Source: Hyphomicrobiales bacterium
Lineage (GTDB): Bacteria; Pseudomonadota; Alphaproteobacteria; Rhizobiales; Xanthobacteraceae
Assembly (NCBI GenBank): GCA_021323775.1
Contig: JAJPKK010000318.1
Span: forward strand, 1 to 38,028
Direction: 5' to 3'
DNA: 38,028 bases
The number at the start of each line of letters is the position of its first letter. The first letter of the stretch is position 1. The position numbers were made by a program, and so were the translations under genes. Shown here in pieces: positions 1 to 8,442 of the stretch. The notes under the pieces were generated by a model that worked only from the letters and a program-made list of their open reading frames with translations, ran no database searches and was not told the origin of the DNA.

Positions 1-93
1 CGGCTCCAGCATCGGGAACCGGCGAATCTCGTCGAGATACCGGGCAAGCCCGGACTCGGCTGTGATGATCGGTAAGGTAGCGGCTTGGGCCAT
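1..93 (-). CDS. rpoH: RNA polymerase sigma-32 factor RpoH, N-terminal 31 codons (cut by window edge)
   Basis: The reverse strand from an ATG at 93 reads MAQAATLPIITAESGLARYL and then DEIRRFPMLEP before leaving the window. This matches the alphaproteobacterial heat-shock sigma factor RpoH, whose N-terminus carries a short PxIxxxxGLxRYLxEIRRFPML block ahead of sigma region 1.2/2. A strong ribosome binding site (GGAGGG at 101-106) sits 7 nt upstream of the ATG and fixes the start. RpoH directs transcription of chaperone and protease genes after protein-folding stress. It lies downstream of the efflux operon on the same strand, separated from the emrB stop by 63 nt containing a hairpin. Only the extreme N-terminus is visible, so integrity of the gene cannot be judged. 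Confidence 0.85.
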   Translation of the reverse strand, partial: MAQAATLPIITAESGLARYLDEIRRFPMLEP

Positions 94-124
94 GACAGCG
101 CCCTCCTTGTTTTGTGTCCTACGA

Positions 125-154
125 GGCTTCGCCGGTTCAATCTCACGCGAAGCC
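125..154 (-). terminator. Hairpin between the efflux operon and rpoH
   Basis: GGCTTCGC (125-132) and GCGAAGCC (147-154) form a perfect 8-bp stem with a 14-nt loop, 2 nt after the emrB stop. No T-tract follows on the minus strand, so it is at best an imperfect or Rho-assisted terminator. It also lies in the 5' region of rpoH, where it could act in the leader. Confidence 0.4.
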
Positions 155-156
155 AT

Positions 157-1719
157 TTAATGCGCGTCGGCAGCGGCGCCGGCCGGGGCGGCCGGACGCC
201 TCATGACGATGCCGAGCGCAGCGAGAGCGACGAACAAAATCGTCAGCAGCAGGAAGATGTCGGCAAAGCTCATCACGCTCGCCTGAAGCCGGGCCATCAG
301 GGACATCTCCTTGAGCGCCATGGCCTGCGCGTTGCTGCCGAAGTCATGAAAGCGCGCCGTGAGATTTGCCAGCATGTCGATTGCCGGACCGCGCGACCAG
401 CTCACTGAGTCGTGCAGCCGCGCAAGGTGCAGGTCCATGCGGTTGTTGAACATGGTGTTGATGGCGGCGAGCCCGATCGCGCCGCCGAGATTGCGGCTGA
501 GATTGAACAGGCCGGAGGCGTTCTTGACCCGATCGGGCGGCAGGGTGCCGAGCGCCGTGTTGGTGACCGGGACGATCGCGCACATCAAGCCGACGCCGCG
601 GAAGATCTGCGGCCACAGCAGCTCCCAGAAATCCCAGTCTTTCGTCACGAAGTACATCTGCAGGGTACCGGCCGCGAACAGCAGGAATCCGCCCATCAGG
701 ACGAAGCGCGGGTCGACCTTCGCGACCAGCCGCCCGACGATTGGCGCACTCGCGAACATCGCAAGCCCGGAGACGAACATCGTCTCGCCGATCATCAACG
801 CGTTGTAGCCGCGCACCTGGGCGAGATAGACCGGATAAAGATAGGTCAAGCCGTAAAGCCCGATTCCGAGCACGAAGGAAAACATGCTGCCGATCGCAAA
901 GTTCCGATCGCCGTAGGCGCGCAGATCGACGATCGGCGCTGGCGCGGTGAGGGCGCGATAGAAGAACGCCGCCGCTGAGAGGGCAGAGAAGGCAGCCGCA
1001 TAGGCGATGGTGTCGTCCTCCAGCCAGTAGTAGCGGGGGCCCTCCTCCAGCACATATTCCAAGGCGCCGAGAAAGCCCGCCATGGCGATCAGGCCCCACC
1101 AGTCGAACCGGTTGAGCAACGAATAGTCGGGCTTGTCGAAATCGATCAGCGCCAGGGCTGCAGCCGTAACCGCAATGCCGGGAATGACATTGATAAAGAA
1201 CAGCCAGTGCCATGACATGGCGTCGGTAAGATAGCCGCCGACCGTGGGGCCGACCGTCGGCGCCATCGTTGCGATCAATCCGATGATCGGCGATACCATG
1301 CTCTGCCGCGACGGCGGAAAGACCGTGAAGGCGGCGGCGAAAACGGTCGGGATCATGCCGCCGCCGATGAAGCCCTGGAGGGCTCGCCAGACGATCATGC
1401 CGTCGATCGAGGAGGTGATGCCGCACATCACGCTGGCGAGGGTGAAGCCTGCGGATGACAGCGCAAACAGCGTGCGCGTTCCGAGCGCTCGCGAGAGAAA
1501 GCCGGACAGCGGGATTGCCACCACCTCGGCCATCAGATAGGCGGTTTGCACCCAGGGGATCTCATCGCTCGACGCCGCCAGGCCTGCTTGAATCTCGGCG
1601 AGCGACGCCGACACGATCTGGATGTCGAGCAACGCCATGAACATGCCGAAGCACATGGCTATGAAGGCCATCATTCGTCGCGGGTCGATGCGGTCTGCTG
1701 CATTGGAAGGCGCGTTCAT
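157..1719 (-). CDS. emrB: DHA2-family (EmrB/QacA-type) MFS drug:H+ antiporter
   Basis: This 520-residue polytopic protein has the length and hydrophobic pattern of 14-helix DHA2 transporters. The first helix carries the family motif around MALLDIQIVSASL (residues 28-40), the loop 2-3 region contains SRALGTRTLF, and the fifth helix carries the antiporter motif C GPTVGGYL. Such proteins export hydrophobic toxicants in exchange for protons, docking through a membrane fusion protein to an outer-membrane channel. The gene starts 14 nt after the upstream HlyD/EmrA-type gene, with GGAG about 7 nt before its ATG, so the two form one operon. A TetR-type regulator is divergent from that operon. No outer-membrane channel gene is seen here. 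The substrate is not predictable from sequence. Confidence 0.93.
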   Translation of the reverse strand: MNAPSNAADRIDPRRMMAFIAMCFGMFMALLDIQIVSASLAEIQAGLAASSDEIPWVQTAYLMAEVVAIPLSGFLSRALGTRTLFALSSAGFTLASVMCGITSSIDGMIVWRALQGFIGGGMIPTVFAAAFTVFPPSRQSMVSPIIGLIATMAPTVGPTVGGYLTDAMSWHWLFFINVIPGIAVTAAALALIDFDKPDYSLLNRFDWWGLIAMAGFLGALEYVLEEGPRYYWLEDDTIAYAAAFSALSAAAFFYRALTAPAPIVDLRAYGDRNFAIGSMFSFVLGIGLYGLTYLYPVYLAQVRGYNALMIGETMFVSGLAMFASAPIVGRLVAKVDPRFVLMGGFLLFAAGTLQMYFVTKDWDFWELLWPQIFRGVGLMCAIVPVTNTALGTLPPDRVKNASGLFNLSRNLGGAIGLAAINTMFNNRMDLHLARLHDSVSWSRGPAIDMLANLTARFHDFGSNAQAMALKEMSLMARLQASVMSFADIFLLLTILFVALAALGIVMRRPAAPAGAAADAH

Positions 1720-1733
1720 ATCGAACTCCGTCT

Positions 1734-2993
1734 TCAGTTTGCGGCAGTGCGGCTCTGGGCAGGGGACGTTTGGACGGCAAGCGATGCGACCGCGCCGGGC
1801 TTGGTGTTGACGGCGGCGACGACTGACATGCCGGGTCTGAGCGCGCCGCGTTCCGCGACATCGGCGGAAACCAGGATGCGCACGGGGAGACGCTGTACGA
1901 TCTTGGTGAAATTGCCGGTGGCGTTATCGGGCGGCAGCAGGGAGAACACCGCGCCTGACGCCGGCGAGACGCTTGCCACGACGCCGTCGAACTTCTCGTC
2001 AGGCAAGGCATCGACCGTGATCGTAACCGGCTGTCCGGGCAGCAGCCGGGCAAGCTGCGTTTCCTTGAAATTGGCATCGATGAAGACATTGGACAGCGGC
2101 ACCAGCGCCGCGATGCGCTGCCCCGTCTGCACGAAATCTCCGACCTGTGCGGCGCGGTTTCCGATGACGCCATCCATCGGCGCGCGGATCTCTGTGAAGG
2201 ACAGATCGCGCTCCGCTTTGGCGAGCGCCGTCTTCAACTCGGCAAGGGTGCGGACGGCTTCCTTGCGCTGCCCCAGTAAGACATCGACGTTGGCGACGGC
2301 GGCATCGAGCGCGGCCTGCGCGCTTTGCACGGACGCATCTGCCTGGTCGCGGTTGGCGATCGACTGTTCGAGCGTTTGCCTGGTGGCGAATTCCTTGCCG
2401 GCCAGAGCCTGCTGACGCTCGAGTTCGGACTGCATGCGCTTCTGTGCGGCCTGGGCCGAAACGAGCTGCGCCCGCGCCTGCTCGACATTTGCTCGCTGCG
2501 CGTCGATCTGCCGGTCGAAGCGCTCGATCGTCGCCTCCTGGGTGGCGATCTTGTCGCGCGCCGCGTTGACGGCGAGAACGTAATCGCCGTCATCGATGCG
2601 GGCGACAACATCCCCGGCTCGGACCTTTGTGTTGTCGTCGACGAGGAATTCCGAGAGATAGCCGGCGACCTTTGCGCCCAATGTCGTGTTGTAGGCGCGC
2701 ACATAGGCATCGTCGGTGCTGACGACGAAGCGGCCCACGGTCAGATAGTCATAACCGAACCAGCCAGCGGCAAGCAGCACGGCAGCCGCCGCGCCCACGA
2801 ACATGAGCTTGCGCTTTACCTTCGATCTACCGTCCATCGAAGCGTTGGCAGCCGGAATAACCATGGGCTGCTGCGGTGGGGCCCGCCCTTCGGTTGGGAA
2901 AGGCATGAGGGGCTTTGCCTCGGGGGATTCGGATTCGGTGTGCGGTACCAAAGTAAGGGGGGAAGCCTCCTTGGGCCTGCTGCGCCGCAACAT
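1734..2993 (-). CDS. emrA: HlyD/EmrA-family membrane fusion protein
   Basis: The 419-residue product has a cytoplasmic N-terminal tail (about 60 residues, Pro-rich), a single transmembrane anchor at about 63-82, then the barrel-sandwich half-motif around STDDAYVRAYNTTLGAKVAG, a long alpha-helical coiled-coil hairpin (about 160-265, rich in Gln/Ala/Arg), the second half-motif IRAPMDGVIGN, and a beta-barrel domain with PGQPVTITVDALP. The late block GAVFSLLPPDNATGNFTKI is typical of EmrA proteins. It bridges the inner-membrane transporter (next gene) to an outer-membrane channel. AGAGGAGG lies just upstream of the ATG. The promoter region carries two TetR-type operators, so expression should be repressed by the divergent regulator. 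Confidence 0.92.
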   Translation of the reverse strand: MLRRSRPKEASPLTLVPHTESESPEAKPLMPFPTEGRAPPQQPMVIPAANASMDGRSKVKRKLMFVGAAAAVLLAAGWFGYDYLTVGRFVVSTDDAYVRAYNTTLGAKVAGYLSEFLVDDNTKVRAGDVVARIDDGDYVLAVNAARDKIATQEATIERFDRQIDAQRANVEQARAQLVSAQAAQKRMQSELERQQALAGKEFATRQTLEQSIANRDQADASVQSAQAALDAAVANVDVLLGQRKEAVRTLAELKTALAKAERDLSFTEIRAPMDGVIGNRAAQVGDFVQTGQRIAALVPLSNVFIDANFKETQLARLLPGQPVTITVDALPDEKFDGVVASVSPASGAVFSLLPPDNATGNFTKIVQRLPVRILVSADVAERGALRPGMSVVAAVNTKPGAVASLAVQTSPAQSRTAAN

Positions 2994-3007
2994 GTGCGCC
3001 TCCTCTT

Positions 3008-3026
3008 TGACTGAACCGTTCGGTCA
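3008..3026. promoter_or_regulatory. TetR-type operator, proximal to the efflux operon
   Basis: TGACTGAACCGTTCGGTCA is a near-perfect palindrome (one mismatch between its 9-nt half-sites around a central base). It is the exact reverse complement of the 19-bp site at 3058-3076, and lies between the emrA -10 region and the emrA ribosome binding site. Position and symmetry are typical of TetR repressor operators. Confidence 0.8.
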
Positions 3027-3028
3027 TT

Positions 3029-3057
3029 TCAATATAGCATGCGACAACGCGTGTCAA
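3029..3057 (-). promoter_or_regulatory. Predicted sigma-70-type promoter of emrAB
   Basis: On the minus strand a consensus TTGACA (3057-3052) is followed after 17 nt by TATTGA (3034-3029), or after 15 nt by TATATT (3036-3031). The element lies exactly between the two operator copies, so bound repressor would flank it on both sides. Confidence 0.55.
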
Positions 3058-3076
3058 TGACCGAACGGTTCAGTCA
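3058..3076. promoter_or_regulatory. TetR-type operator, proximal to the regulator gene
   Basis: TGACCGAACGGTTCAGTCA is the exact inverted copy of the site at 3008-3026. The dyad centres are 50 bp apart. It abuts the predicted -35 of the tetR promoter (3077) and the -35 of the emrAB promoter (3057), which fits autorepression plus repression of the operon. Confidence 0.8.
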
Positions 3077-3105
3077 TTGAATAAAATTTCGAAATGGTCT
3101 ATATT
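3077..3105 (+). promoter_or_regulatory. Predicted promoter of the TetR-family regulator
   Basis: TTGAAT (3077-3082) and TATATT (3100-3105) are separated by exactly 17 nt and sit immediately downstream of the second operator, about 100 nt before the regulator start. Confidence 0.55.
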
Positions 3106-3201
3106 TTGTTCAAATTGAAGTGATCGGCCGCCTAAGTGTTGAACTGCAGGCCTTGAGCACGGAGCATGACTGCCACTCGCCTGAAACAAGGAGCTTGTCT
3201 G

Positions 3202-3864
3202 ATGACCGCCCCTCTCGTCCTCGACCGTCCGGCCGAAGAGACCGAAGACAGCGCCAAACGGCGTCAGATCATCGAAGGCGCACGCACCGTTTTCAGGGCC
3301 CTCGGATTTGACGCGGCGAGTATGGGCGAGATCGCAAAGGCGGCCGGCGTGTCAAAGGGCACGCTTTATGTTTACTTCAAGGACAAGGACGAGCTGTTCA
3401 AAGCCATCATCCAAAAGGAGTGTCCGCTCCAGGCGGAAGGAGTTTTCGACCTCGATGGACAAAGGGTTTTCGAGCTCGATCCGGCCGATCCCGATGTTGC
3501 CGGGACGCTCACCCGCTTAGGCATCGCTTTCATGAAGGCGCTGTGCGAGCCTGAGCGCCAGTCCACGCTGCGCACCGTGTGGGCGATCGCAGACCGCAAG
3601 CCGGATATCGGGCGCACATTCTACGAGACCGGCCCGGCAAGGGGTCTTGCCAACCTGCGCGCTTATCTTGAGGCGCAGGCCGCGGCGGGACGCCTGGCGC
3701 CCGCCGATTACGAGGTGGCGGCTGCGCAGTTCATAGAGTCCTGCCACGCCACCATGCTCAAGCCGATGATGCTGAATTTCGCCCCGCCGCCTTCGCCGGA
3801 GCGAATCGAGTACGTGGTGGGGATTGCCGTGAAAACCTTCATGGCGGCCTACGGGAAGAAGTAG
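3202..3864 (+). CDS. TetR/AcrR-family transcriptional repressor of the efflux operon
   Basis: The N-terminus holds a TetR helix-turn-helix: RRQIIEGARTVFRALGF, then MGEIAKAAGVSKGTLYVYFK and DKDELF. The remaining about 140 residues are the variable ligand-binding and dimer domain. I start the gene at 3202 (220 residues) because AAGGAG (3188-3193) lies 8 nt upstream; an in-frame ATG at 3166 has no comparable site. The gene is divergent from emrAB, and the 19-bp dyads between them are the likely binding sites, so it should repress both itself and the pump until a pump substrate binds. The 3' end is convergent with the FAH-family gene, only 9 nt away. The inducer is unknown. Confidence 0.9.
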   Translation: MTAPLVLDRPAEETEDSAKRRQIIEGARTVFRALGFDAASMGEIAKAAGVSKGTLYVYFKDKDELFKAIIQKECPLQAEGVFDLDGQRVFELDPADPDVAGTLTRLGIAFMKALCEPERQSTLRTVWAIADRKPDIGRTFYETGPARGLANLRAYLEAQAAAGRLAPADYEVAAAQFIESCHATMLKPMMLNFAPPPSPERIEYVVGIAVKTFMAAYGKK

Positions 3865-3873
3865 CGCCCGCAG

Positions 3874-4584
3874 TCACTTCAACGCCGGCCCCATTGTCAC
3901 CGTAAGCTTGCCGACGCCCTCGATTTCGCATTCGAGCCGGTCACCCGGGACAGTCGCCGCAACGCCCGAGGGGGTGCCGGTCATAATGATGTCGCCGGGC
4001 GCAAGCGCCACCATCTCGGACAGCTTCTCGATCACCTCAGGCACATTCCAGATCATCTGCGCCAGATCGCCATCCTGGCGAAGCTCGCCATTGCATTTGA
4101 GGGTGATGCGGCCCTTGGCCGGATGGCCAATCTTTGCGGCCGGCGCGAGCGCGCCGCAGGGCGCCGAGGCGTCGAACGCCTTGCCGATTTCCCATGGCCG
4201 CTTGATGTTGCGCGAGGCGATCTGGAGGTCGCGGCGGGTGAGGTCGATGCCGACGCCGTAGCCCCAGATCAGGTCGTTGGCGGCGGCGGCCTTGAGAAAG
4301 CGGCCGCCGCCCTTGAGCGCCACCACCAGCTCAACCTCATGGTGCAAGTCCGTCGTGAGCGAAGGATAAGGCACGGTCGCGCCATCCGGCACGATGGCGT
4401 CGGCGGGCTTGGCGAAGAAGAACGGCGGCTCGCGCTCGTCCTGACCCATTTCCTTGATATGTTCCAAATAGTTGCGGCCGACGCACCAGATCCGGCGCAC
4501 GGGAAACAACTGCTCGCTGCCGGCGATCGCAAGCGCGGGTTGGGGCGGAGGCGGGATGACAAAGCGGGAGGCGTCTGCGCTCAT
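3874..4584 (-). CDS. Fumarylacetoacetate hydrolase (FAH) family protein
   Basis: The 236-residue product is a single FAH C-terminal-type domain. Visible landmarks are RIWCVGRNYLEHIKEM near the N-terminus, FFFAKPADAIVPDG, the metal-binding block HHEVELVVAL with its two acidic residues, the following GYGVGIDLTRRDLQ (third metal ligand Asp), KAFDASAPCG, and near the C-terminus GDIIMTGTPSGVA. Family members hydrolyse or decarboxylate acylpyruvates and related 2-oxo-enol acids using Mg2+ or Mn2+, often in aromatic or tyrosine catabolism. I start at 4584 because homologues begin near this point; an upstream ATG at 4776 would add a low-quality Arg-rich stretch. The SD sequence is weak. No other aromatic pathway gene is adjacent, so the substrate is undetermined. 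Confidence 0.88.
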   Translation of the reverse strand: MSADASRFVIPPPPQPALAIAGSEQLFPVRRIWCVGRNYLEHIKEMGQDEREPPFFFAKPADAIVPDGATVPYPSLTTDLHHEVELVVALKGGGRFLKAAAANDLIWGYGVGIDLTRRDLQIASRNIKRPWEIGKAFDASAPCGALAPAAKIGHPAKGRITLKCNGELRQDGDLAQMIWNVPEVIEKLSEMVALAPGDIIMTGTPSGVAATVPGDRLECEIEGVGKLTVTMGPALK

Positions 4585-4688
4585 TGATATCTCTAAACTG
4601 GCTGTGAAAGGGCCGGCCCGATCGGGATGTTGCGGCCAACTGCGGGAGAGTGCCGAATAAACGGTGGAGCCCGCAACGTCAATGAGCC

Positions 4689-5678
4689 TTACCAATTCTC
4701 CAATGTGCCGAGCTTGCGCTCCCACGCGAGGGCGTGAGCCACAATGGTCGCGAGGTCGTCGCACTGCGGCTTCCACCCCAGCAGTTCGCGGGCGCGGTCG
4801 GATTGCGCGACGACCTGCGCCGGATCGCCGGGCCGCCGGCCGACGCGGTCGACACGAAAGTCCACGCCTGACACGCGTTTGGCTGTGTCGATGACCTCAA
4901 GCACTGAAAATCCGTGGCCGTAGCCGCAGTTGAGCGTCGCCGATCGGCCGCCCGCGCGCAGATAGGCGAGGGCGTCGGCATGGGCGCGCACCAGATCGGC
5001 GACGTGGATGTAGTCGCGGATGCACGTGCCGTCGGGCGTCGGGTAGTCGGTGCCGAACACCGCCATCTTGGCCCGCTTGCCGAGCGCCGTCTCCACCGCC
5101 ACCTTGATGAGGTGAGTTGCGCCTTTGGTCGATTGCCCGGTGCGGAGATCGGGGTCGGCGCCGGCGACGTTGAAATAGCGCAGGATGACATAATCGAGGC
5201 CGTGCGCGACGCCGGCATCGCGCAGCATGATCTCGGTCATGAGCTTCGAGGAGCCGTAGGGCGACATCGGCACCACCGCATCATCCTCGCTGACCGGGAC
5301 CTTCGCGGGATTGCCGTAAACCGCCGCAGTCGAGGAAAAGATGAACTGCTTGACGCCGCCCCTGACGGCACATTCGATGAGGGCGCGCGAGTTCACCGTG
5401 TTGTTGCGGTAATAGCCGAGAGGATCGGAGATCGAATCCGGCACCACGATCGATGCGGCGAAATGGATGATTGCGGAGACCTCGCGCTCCGCGATGAGGC
5501 GAGTAACCAAAGCCTCATCGCCGGTCTCGCCGACGACAAGCTCTACGGCTTTGGGGATCGCCCACTTGAATCCGGTCGACAGGTTGTCGAGCACGAGGAC
5601 GCTTTCGCCGCTCTCGACAAGGGCGTGGACCATGTGGCTGCCGATATAGCCGGCGCCGCCGGTGACCAGAACGGACAT
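4689..5678 (-). CDS. galE: UDP-glucose 4-epimerase
   Basis: This 329-residue short-chain dehydrogenase/reductase has the NAD-binding GGAGYIGSH at residues 7-15, DNLSTG at 31-36, the catalytic Ser/Thr block FSSTAAVYG at 114-122, and the YxxxK pair Y141/K145 in SPYGSSKLMTE. RDYIHVADL and the C-terminal DRVGRRPGDPAQVVA block are typical of GalE. It interconverts UDP-glucose and UDP-galactose for cell-surface polysaccharides. The divergent neighbour is a heptosyltransferase of lipopolysaccharide assembly, so a role in supplying envelope sugars is plausible. The FAH gene lies 104 nt downstream on the same strand but is functionally unrelated. Confidence 0.95.
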   Translation of the reverse strand: MSVLVTGGAGYIGSHMVHALVESGESVLVLDNLSTGFKWAIPKAVELVVGETGDEALVTRLIAEREVSAIIHFAASIVVPDSISDPLGYYRNNTVNSRALIECAVRGGVKQFIFSSTAAVYGNPAKVPVSEDDAVVPMSPYGSSKLMTEIMLRDAGVAHGLDYVILRYFNVAGADPDLRTGQSTKGATHLIKVAVETALGKRAKMAVFGTDYPTPDGTCIRDYIHVADLVRAHADALAYLRAGGRSATLNCGYGHGFSVLEVIDTAKRVSGVDFRVDRVGRRPGDPAQVVAQSDRARELLGWKPQCDDLATIVAHALAWERKLGTLENW

Positions 5679-5727
5679 GGATGTGCGGGCGCGAAGTTGC
5701 TGGTTGTCGTGAGGCAGGCGCTCATAT

Positions 5728-5771
5728 CACGTCACTCGGTATGACGTCAGCCACAGATGTGTCACGTGACA
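5728..5771. promoter_or_regulatory. Palindromic cluster in the galE/waaC divergent spacer
   Basis: TGTCACGTGACA (5760-5771) is a perfect 12-bp palindrome, preceded by ACGTCA and TGACGT, which form a second inverted repeat about 30 nt upstream. The spacing inside a divergent promoter region suggests a regulator binding site, but no matching regulator is encoded nearby. Confidence 0.4.
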
Positions 5772-5800
5772 AACACTGGGGCGGTGTGTAAAGAGCGACC

Positions 5801-5848
5801 GGGCCCCTCTACACCCTCTCTCGCCAGCGAGGAGGGAAGGGCGGGCCC
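5801..5848. repeat. Nested inverted repeat upstream of waaC
   Basis: CCCTC-t-CTCGC (5814-5824) pairs with GCGAGGAGGG (5827-5836) around a 2-nt loop with one bulged T, and is flanked by GGGCCC at 5801-5806 and 5843-5848. It resembles the GC-rich palindromic repeats common between genes in Bradyrhizobium-type genomes. It lies in the waaC leader, ending 17 nt before the start codon. Confidence 0.55.
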
Positions 5849-5865
5849 CGAAAAGCGCCCCATCG

Positions 5866-6834
5866 ATGGCCGACATTCTCTTTATAAAGACCTCCTCCCT
5901 CGGCGATGTGGTCCACCACATGCCGGCGATCACCGACGCGCGGCGGCATTTGCCCGACGCGCGGCTGGCCTGGGTGGTGGAGGAGGACTATGCGCCGCTC
6001 GCCCGTCTGCATCCCGCCGTCGATGACGTCATCCTGGTCGCCACCCGTCGCTGGCGCAAGAGCCTGCTCGCGCCCGCCACATACCGCGAGATCGCGCGTT
6101 TTCGCACCAGCCTGCGGGTGCGATCCTTCGATGCGGCGATCGACACCCAGGGTCTGCTCCGCACCGCCTTGATCGCCCGCGCCGTGCGCGGTGTCCGGCA
6201 CGGCTACGACCGCGCCAGCATCCGGGAGCCGCTCGCCTGCCGGTTTTACGACGTTCGCCACCGCGTCGAATGGCGCGCTCATGCCATTCCGCGCAACCGC
6301 GCGCTGTGCGGCCTTGCGCTCGGCTATGACGCGAAGCATCCTCTCGACTACGGGCTCGACCGCGCCGCGATCGCCGGCAGCGCTGCCGCCAAGCCCTACG
6401 CGGTGCTGATTCACGCCACCGCCAAGCCCCGCAAGCTATGGGCCGATGCGCATTGGGTGACGGTGGCGCGCGGCGTGCGCGACCGCGGCTTCGATGTGGT
6501 GCTGCCGTGGGGCGCCTCCCGGGAGCGCCTCCGCAGCGAGAAAATTGCGCTCGCGGCCGGCATTGAGGGCGATGGCCACGTGCCGGATCGCCGCCCGCTC
6601 GATGCGGTCGCGGCGCTGATTGCCCGAGCATCGTTCGTCATCGGGGTCGATACCGGGCTCGTCCATATCGCGGCGGCGCTCGGCGTGCCATTGGTTGCGA
6701 TCTTCGTCGACAGCGAGCCGGGCCTGACCGGCCCGATCGGAGGCGGCCCGATCGCGGTGGTGGGCGGCAAACGGGCATCGCCCGATCCCGCGGAAGTCTT
6801 GCGGGCGCTCGACCGCGTTATCCGGGCATCATGA
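5866..6834 (+). CDS. waaC: Lipopolysaccharide heptosyltransferase I
   Basis: The 322-residue protein is a GT9-family glycosyltransferase. It opens with the typical ILFIKTSSLGDVVHHMPAI, continues with DARLAWVVEEDYAPL and AIDTQGLLRTALIA, and ends with the nucleotide-sugar site VIGVDTGLVHIAAALGVP followed by IFVDSEPGLTGPIG. WaaC adds the first heptose to Kdo2-lipid A on the cytoplasmic face of the inner membrane. The gene is divergent from galE and has a GC-rich hairpin in its leader. No clear Shine-Dalgarno sequence is seen close to the ATG at 5866. It is convergent with gatA, and no obvious terminator lies in the 135-nt spacer. Confidence 0.9.
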   Translation: MADILFIKTSSLGDVVHHMPAITDARRHLPDARLAWVVEEDYAPLARLHPAVDDVILVATRRWRKSLLAPATYREIARFRTSLRVRSFDAAIDTQGLLRTALIARAVRGVRHGYDRASIREPLACRFYDVRHRVEWRAHAIPRNRALCGLALGYDAKHPLDYGLDRAAIAGSAAAKPYAVLIHATAKPRKLWADAHWVTVARGVRDRGFDVVLPWGASRERLRSEKIALAAGIEGDGHVPDRRPLDAVAALIARASFVIGVDTGLVHIAAALGVPLVAIFVDSEPGLTGPIGGGPIAVVGGKRASPDPAEVLRALDRVIRAS

Positions 6835-6969
6835 GGAGGCGAGCGATCGAGCATTATATGGCCGTCCGGGCATCAGTCCCCTCGCTGCGGGCCCTGTCGT
6901 AACCACCGTATGCCTCGGGCTATATACCGGCGTTGCCCTATAGGCGTCACGAGCGATACCGACCCGCGA

Positions 6970-8442
6970 TCACCACCATTTCTCCGGCGCAAATCGCCCC
7001 GCCGCCGCTTCGATCACGGCGCCGAGCGAGAACAGAGTCTCCTCATCGAACGGCCGGCCGATGAGTTGCAGGCCGAGCGGCAGGCCCTGCCGGTCGAGCC
7101 CGGCCGGCACCGAAATGCCAGGCAGGCCCGCCATGTTCACCGTCACGGTGAACATGTCGTTGAGATACATCTCGATCGGGTCGGCGCTCTTCTCGCCGAT
7201 CGCGAAGGCGGCCGAAGGCGTGGTCGGCGTCAGGATGGCGCTGACGCCGGCTTTGAAGCAGTCTTCGAAATCGCGCTTGATGAGCGTGCGGACCTTCTGG
7301 GCGCGGAGGTAGTAGGCGTCGTAGTAGCCGGCCGACAGCACGTATGTGCCGATGAGGATGCGCCTGCGCACCTCGCGGCCGAAGCCCGCGGCCCGGGTCC
7401 GCTCGTACATATCGATGATATCGCGGCCCCCGACGCGCAGGCCGTAGCGGACGCCGTCATAGCGCGCGAGATTCGACGACGCCTCCGCGGGCGCCACGAT
7501 GTAATAGGCCGCCAGCGCATATTTGGTGTGCGGCAGCGATACCTCGACGATTTCGGCGCCGGCCGCCCTGAGCCAATCGCCCCCCTTGCGCCACAGCGCT
7601 TCGATCTCGTCCGGCATCCCCTTGACGCGATATTCCTTCGGAATGCCGATCTTCATGCCCCTGACGGAGCGCGTCAGCGCCGCCTCATAATCGGGCACCG
7701 CCACGTCGGCGGACGTCGTATCGTTGGGGTCGTGGCCGGCCATCGAGGCGAGCAGGATGGCGGCGTCGCGCACCGTGCGGGCAAACGGCCCGGCCTGGTC
7801 GAGCGAGGACGCATAGGCGACGACGCCGAAACGCGAACAGCGCCCGTAGGTGGGCTTGATGCCGACAATGCCGGTGAGCGCTGCGGGCTGGCGGATCGAG
7901 CCGCCGGTGTCGGTGCCGACGGCGCCGAGGCAGAGGCCGGCTGCGACCGCCGCGGCCGAGCCGCCCGACGACCCGCCCGGAACGAGCTTGGTATCTGAGC
8001 CCTTGCGCCGCCACGGCGAGACAACCGGGCCGAAATACGAGGTCTCGTTCGACGATCCCATGGCGAACTCGTCATTGTTGAGCTTGCCAAGCATCACGGC
8101 CCCGTCGCGCCACAGATTGGCCGTCACCGTCGACTCGTAGGTCGGCACGAAGGTGTCAAGCATGTGCGAGCACGCCGTGGTGCGCACGCCCCTGGTCGCG
8201 AACATGTCCTTGACGCCGAGCGGCACGCCGGCGAGGGGTCCCCCCTCTCCTTTGGCGAGGGCTGCATCGGCGCGCGCGGCCATCTCGTGGGCCAGTTCGG
8301 GGGTCTCCAGCACGAAGGCGTTGAGGGCGCGGGCCTGCCTGGCGGCCGCCACATGAGCCTTGGTCAGTTCGACGGCGGAGAACTCGCGCTTGCGCAGAAG
8401 ATCGCGCGCTTCGCTCAGGGTGAGCGAGGTAAGGTCACTCAT
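6970..8442 (-). CDS. gatA: Aspartyl/glutamyl-tRNA(Asn/Gln) amidotransferase subunit A
   Basis: The 490-residue amidase-signature enzyme has its Ser-cisSer-Lys triad in place: K78 in [13 protein letters not shown]158 in [15 protein letters not shown], and S182 in [30 protein letters not shown] and the C-terminal [12 protein letters not shown] and [12 protein letters not shown] blocks are also typical. In the GatCAB complex it releases ammonia from glutamine for amidation of Glu-tRNA(Gln) and, in many bacteria, Asp-tRNA(Asn). Its ATG overlaps the stop of the preceding small ORF (ATGA), and GAGGAG lies 11 nt upstream, so translation is probably coupled. gatC lies 426 nt upstream, with two small ORFs in between. 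Confidence 0.96.
   Translation of the reverse strand: MSDLTSLTLSEARDLLRKREFSAVELTKAHVAAARQARALNAFVLETPELAHEMAARADAALAKGEGGPLAGVPLGVKDMFATRGVRTTACSHMLDTFVPTYESTVTANLWRDGAVMLGKLNNDEFAMGSSNETSYFGPVVSPWRRKGSDTKLVPGGSSGGSAAAVAAGLCLGAVGTDTGGSIRQPAALTGIVGIKPTYGRCSRFGVVAYASSLDQAGPFARTVRDAAILLASMAGHDPNDTTSADVAVPDYEAALTRSVRGMKIGIPKEYRVKGMPDEIEALWRKGGDWLRAAGAEIVEVSLPHTKYALAAYYIVAPAEASSNLARYDGVRYGLRVGGRDIIDMYERTRAAGFGREVRRRILIGTYVLSAGYYDAYYLRAQKVRTLIKRDFEDCFKAGVSAILTPTTPSAAFAIGEKSADPIEMYLNDMFTVTVNMAGLPGISVPAGLDRQGLPLGLQLIGRPFDEETLFSLGAVIEAAAGRFAPEKWW

Noticed and set aside
125-154. Possible tRNA-like or T-arm structure (GGTTCAATC within a stem)
   Set aside because: Only one 8-bp stem is present; no acceptor, D or anticodon arms.
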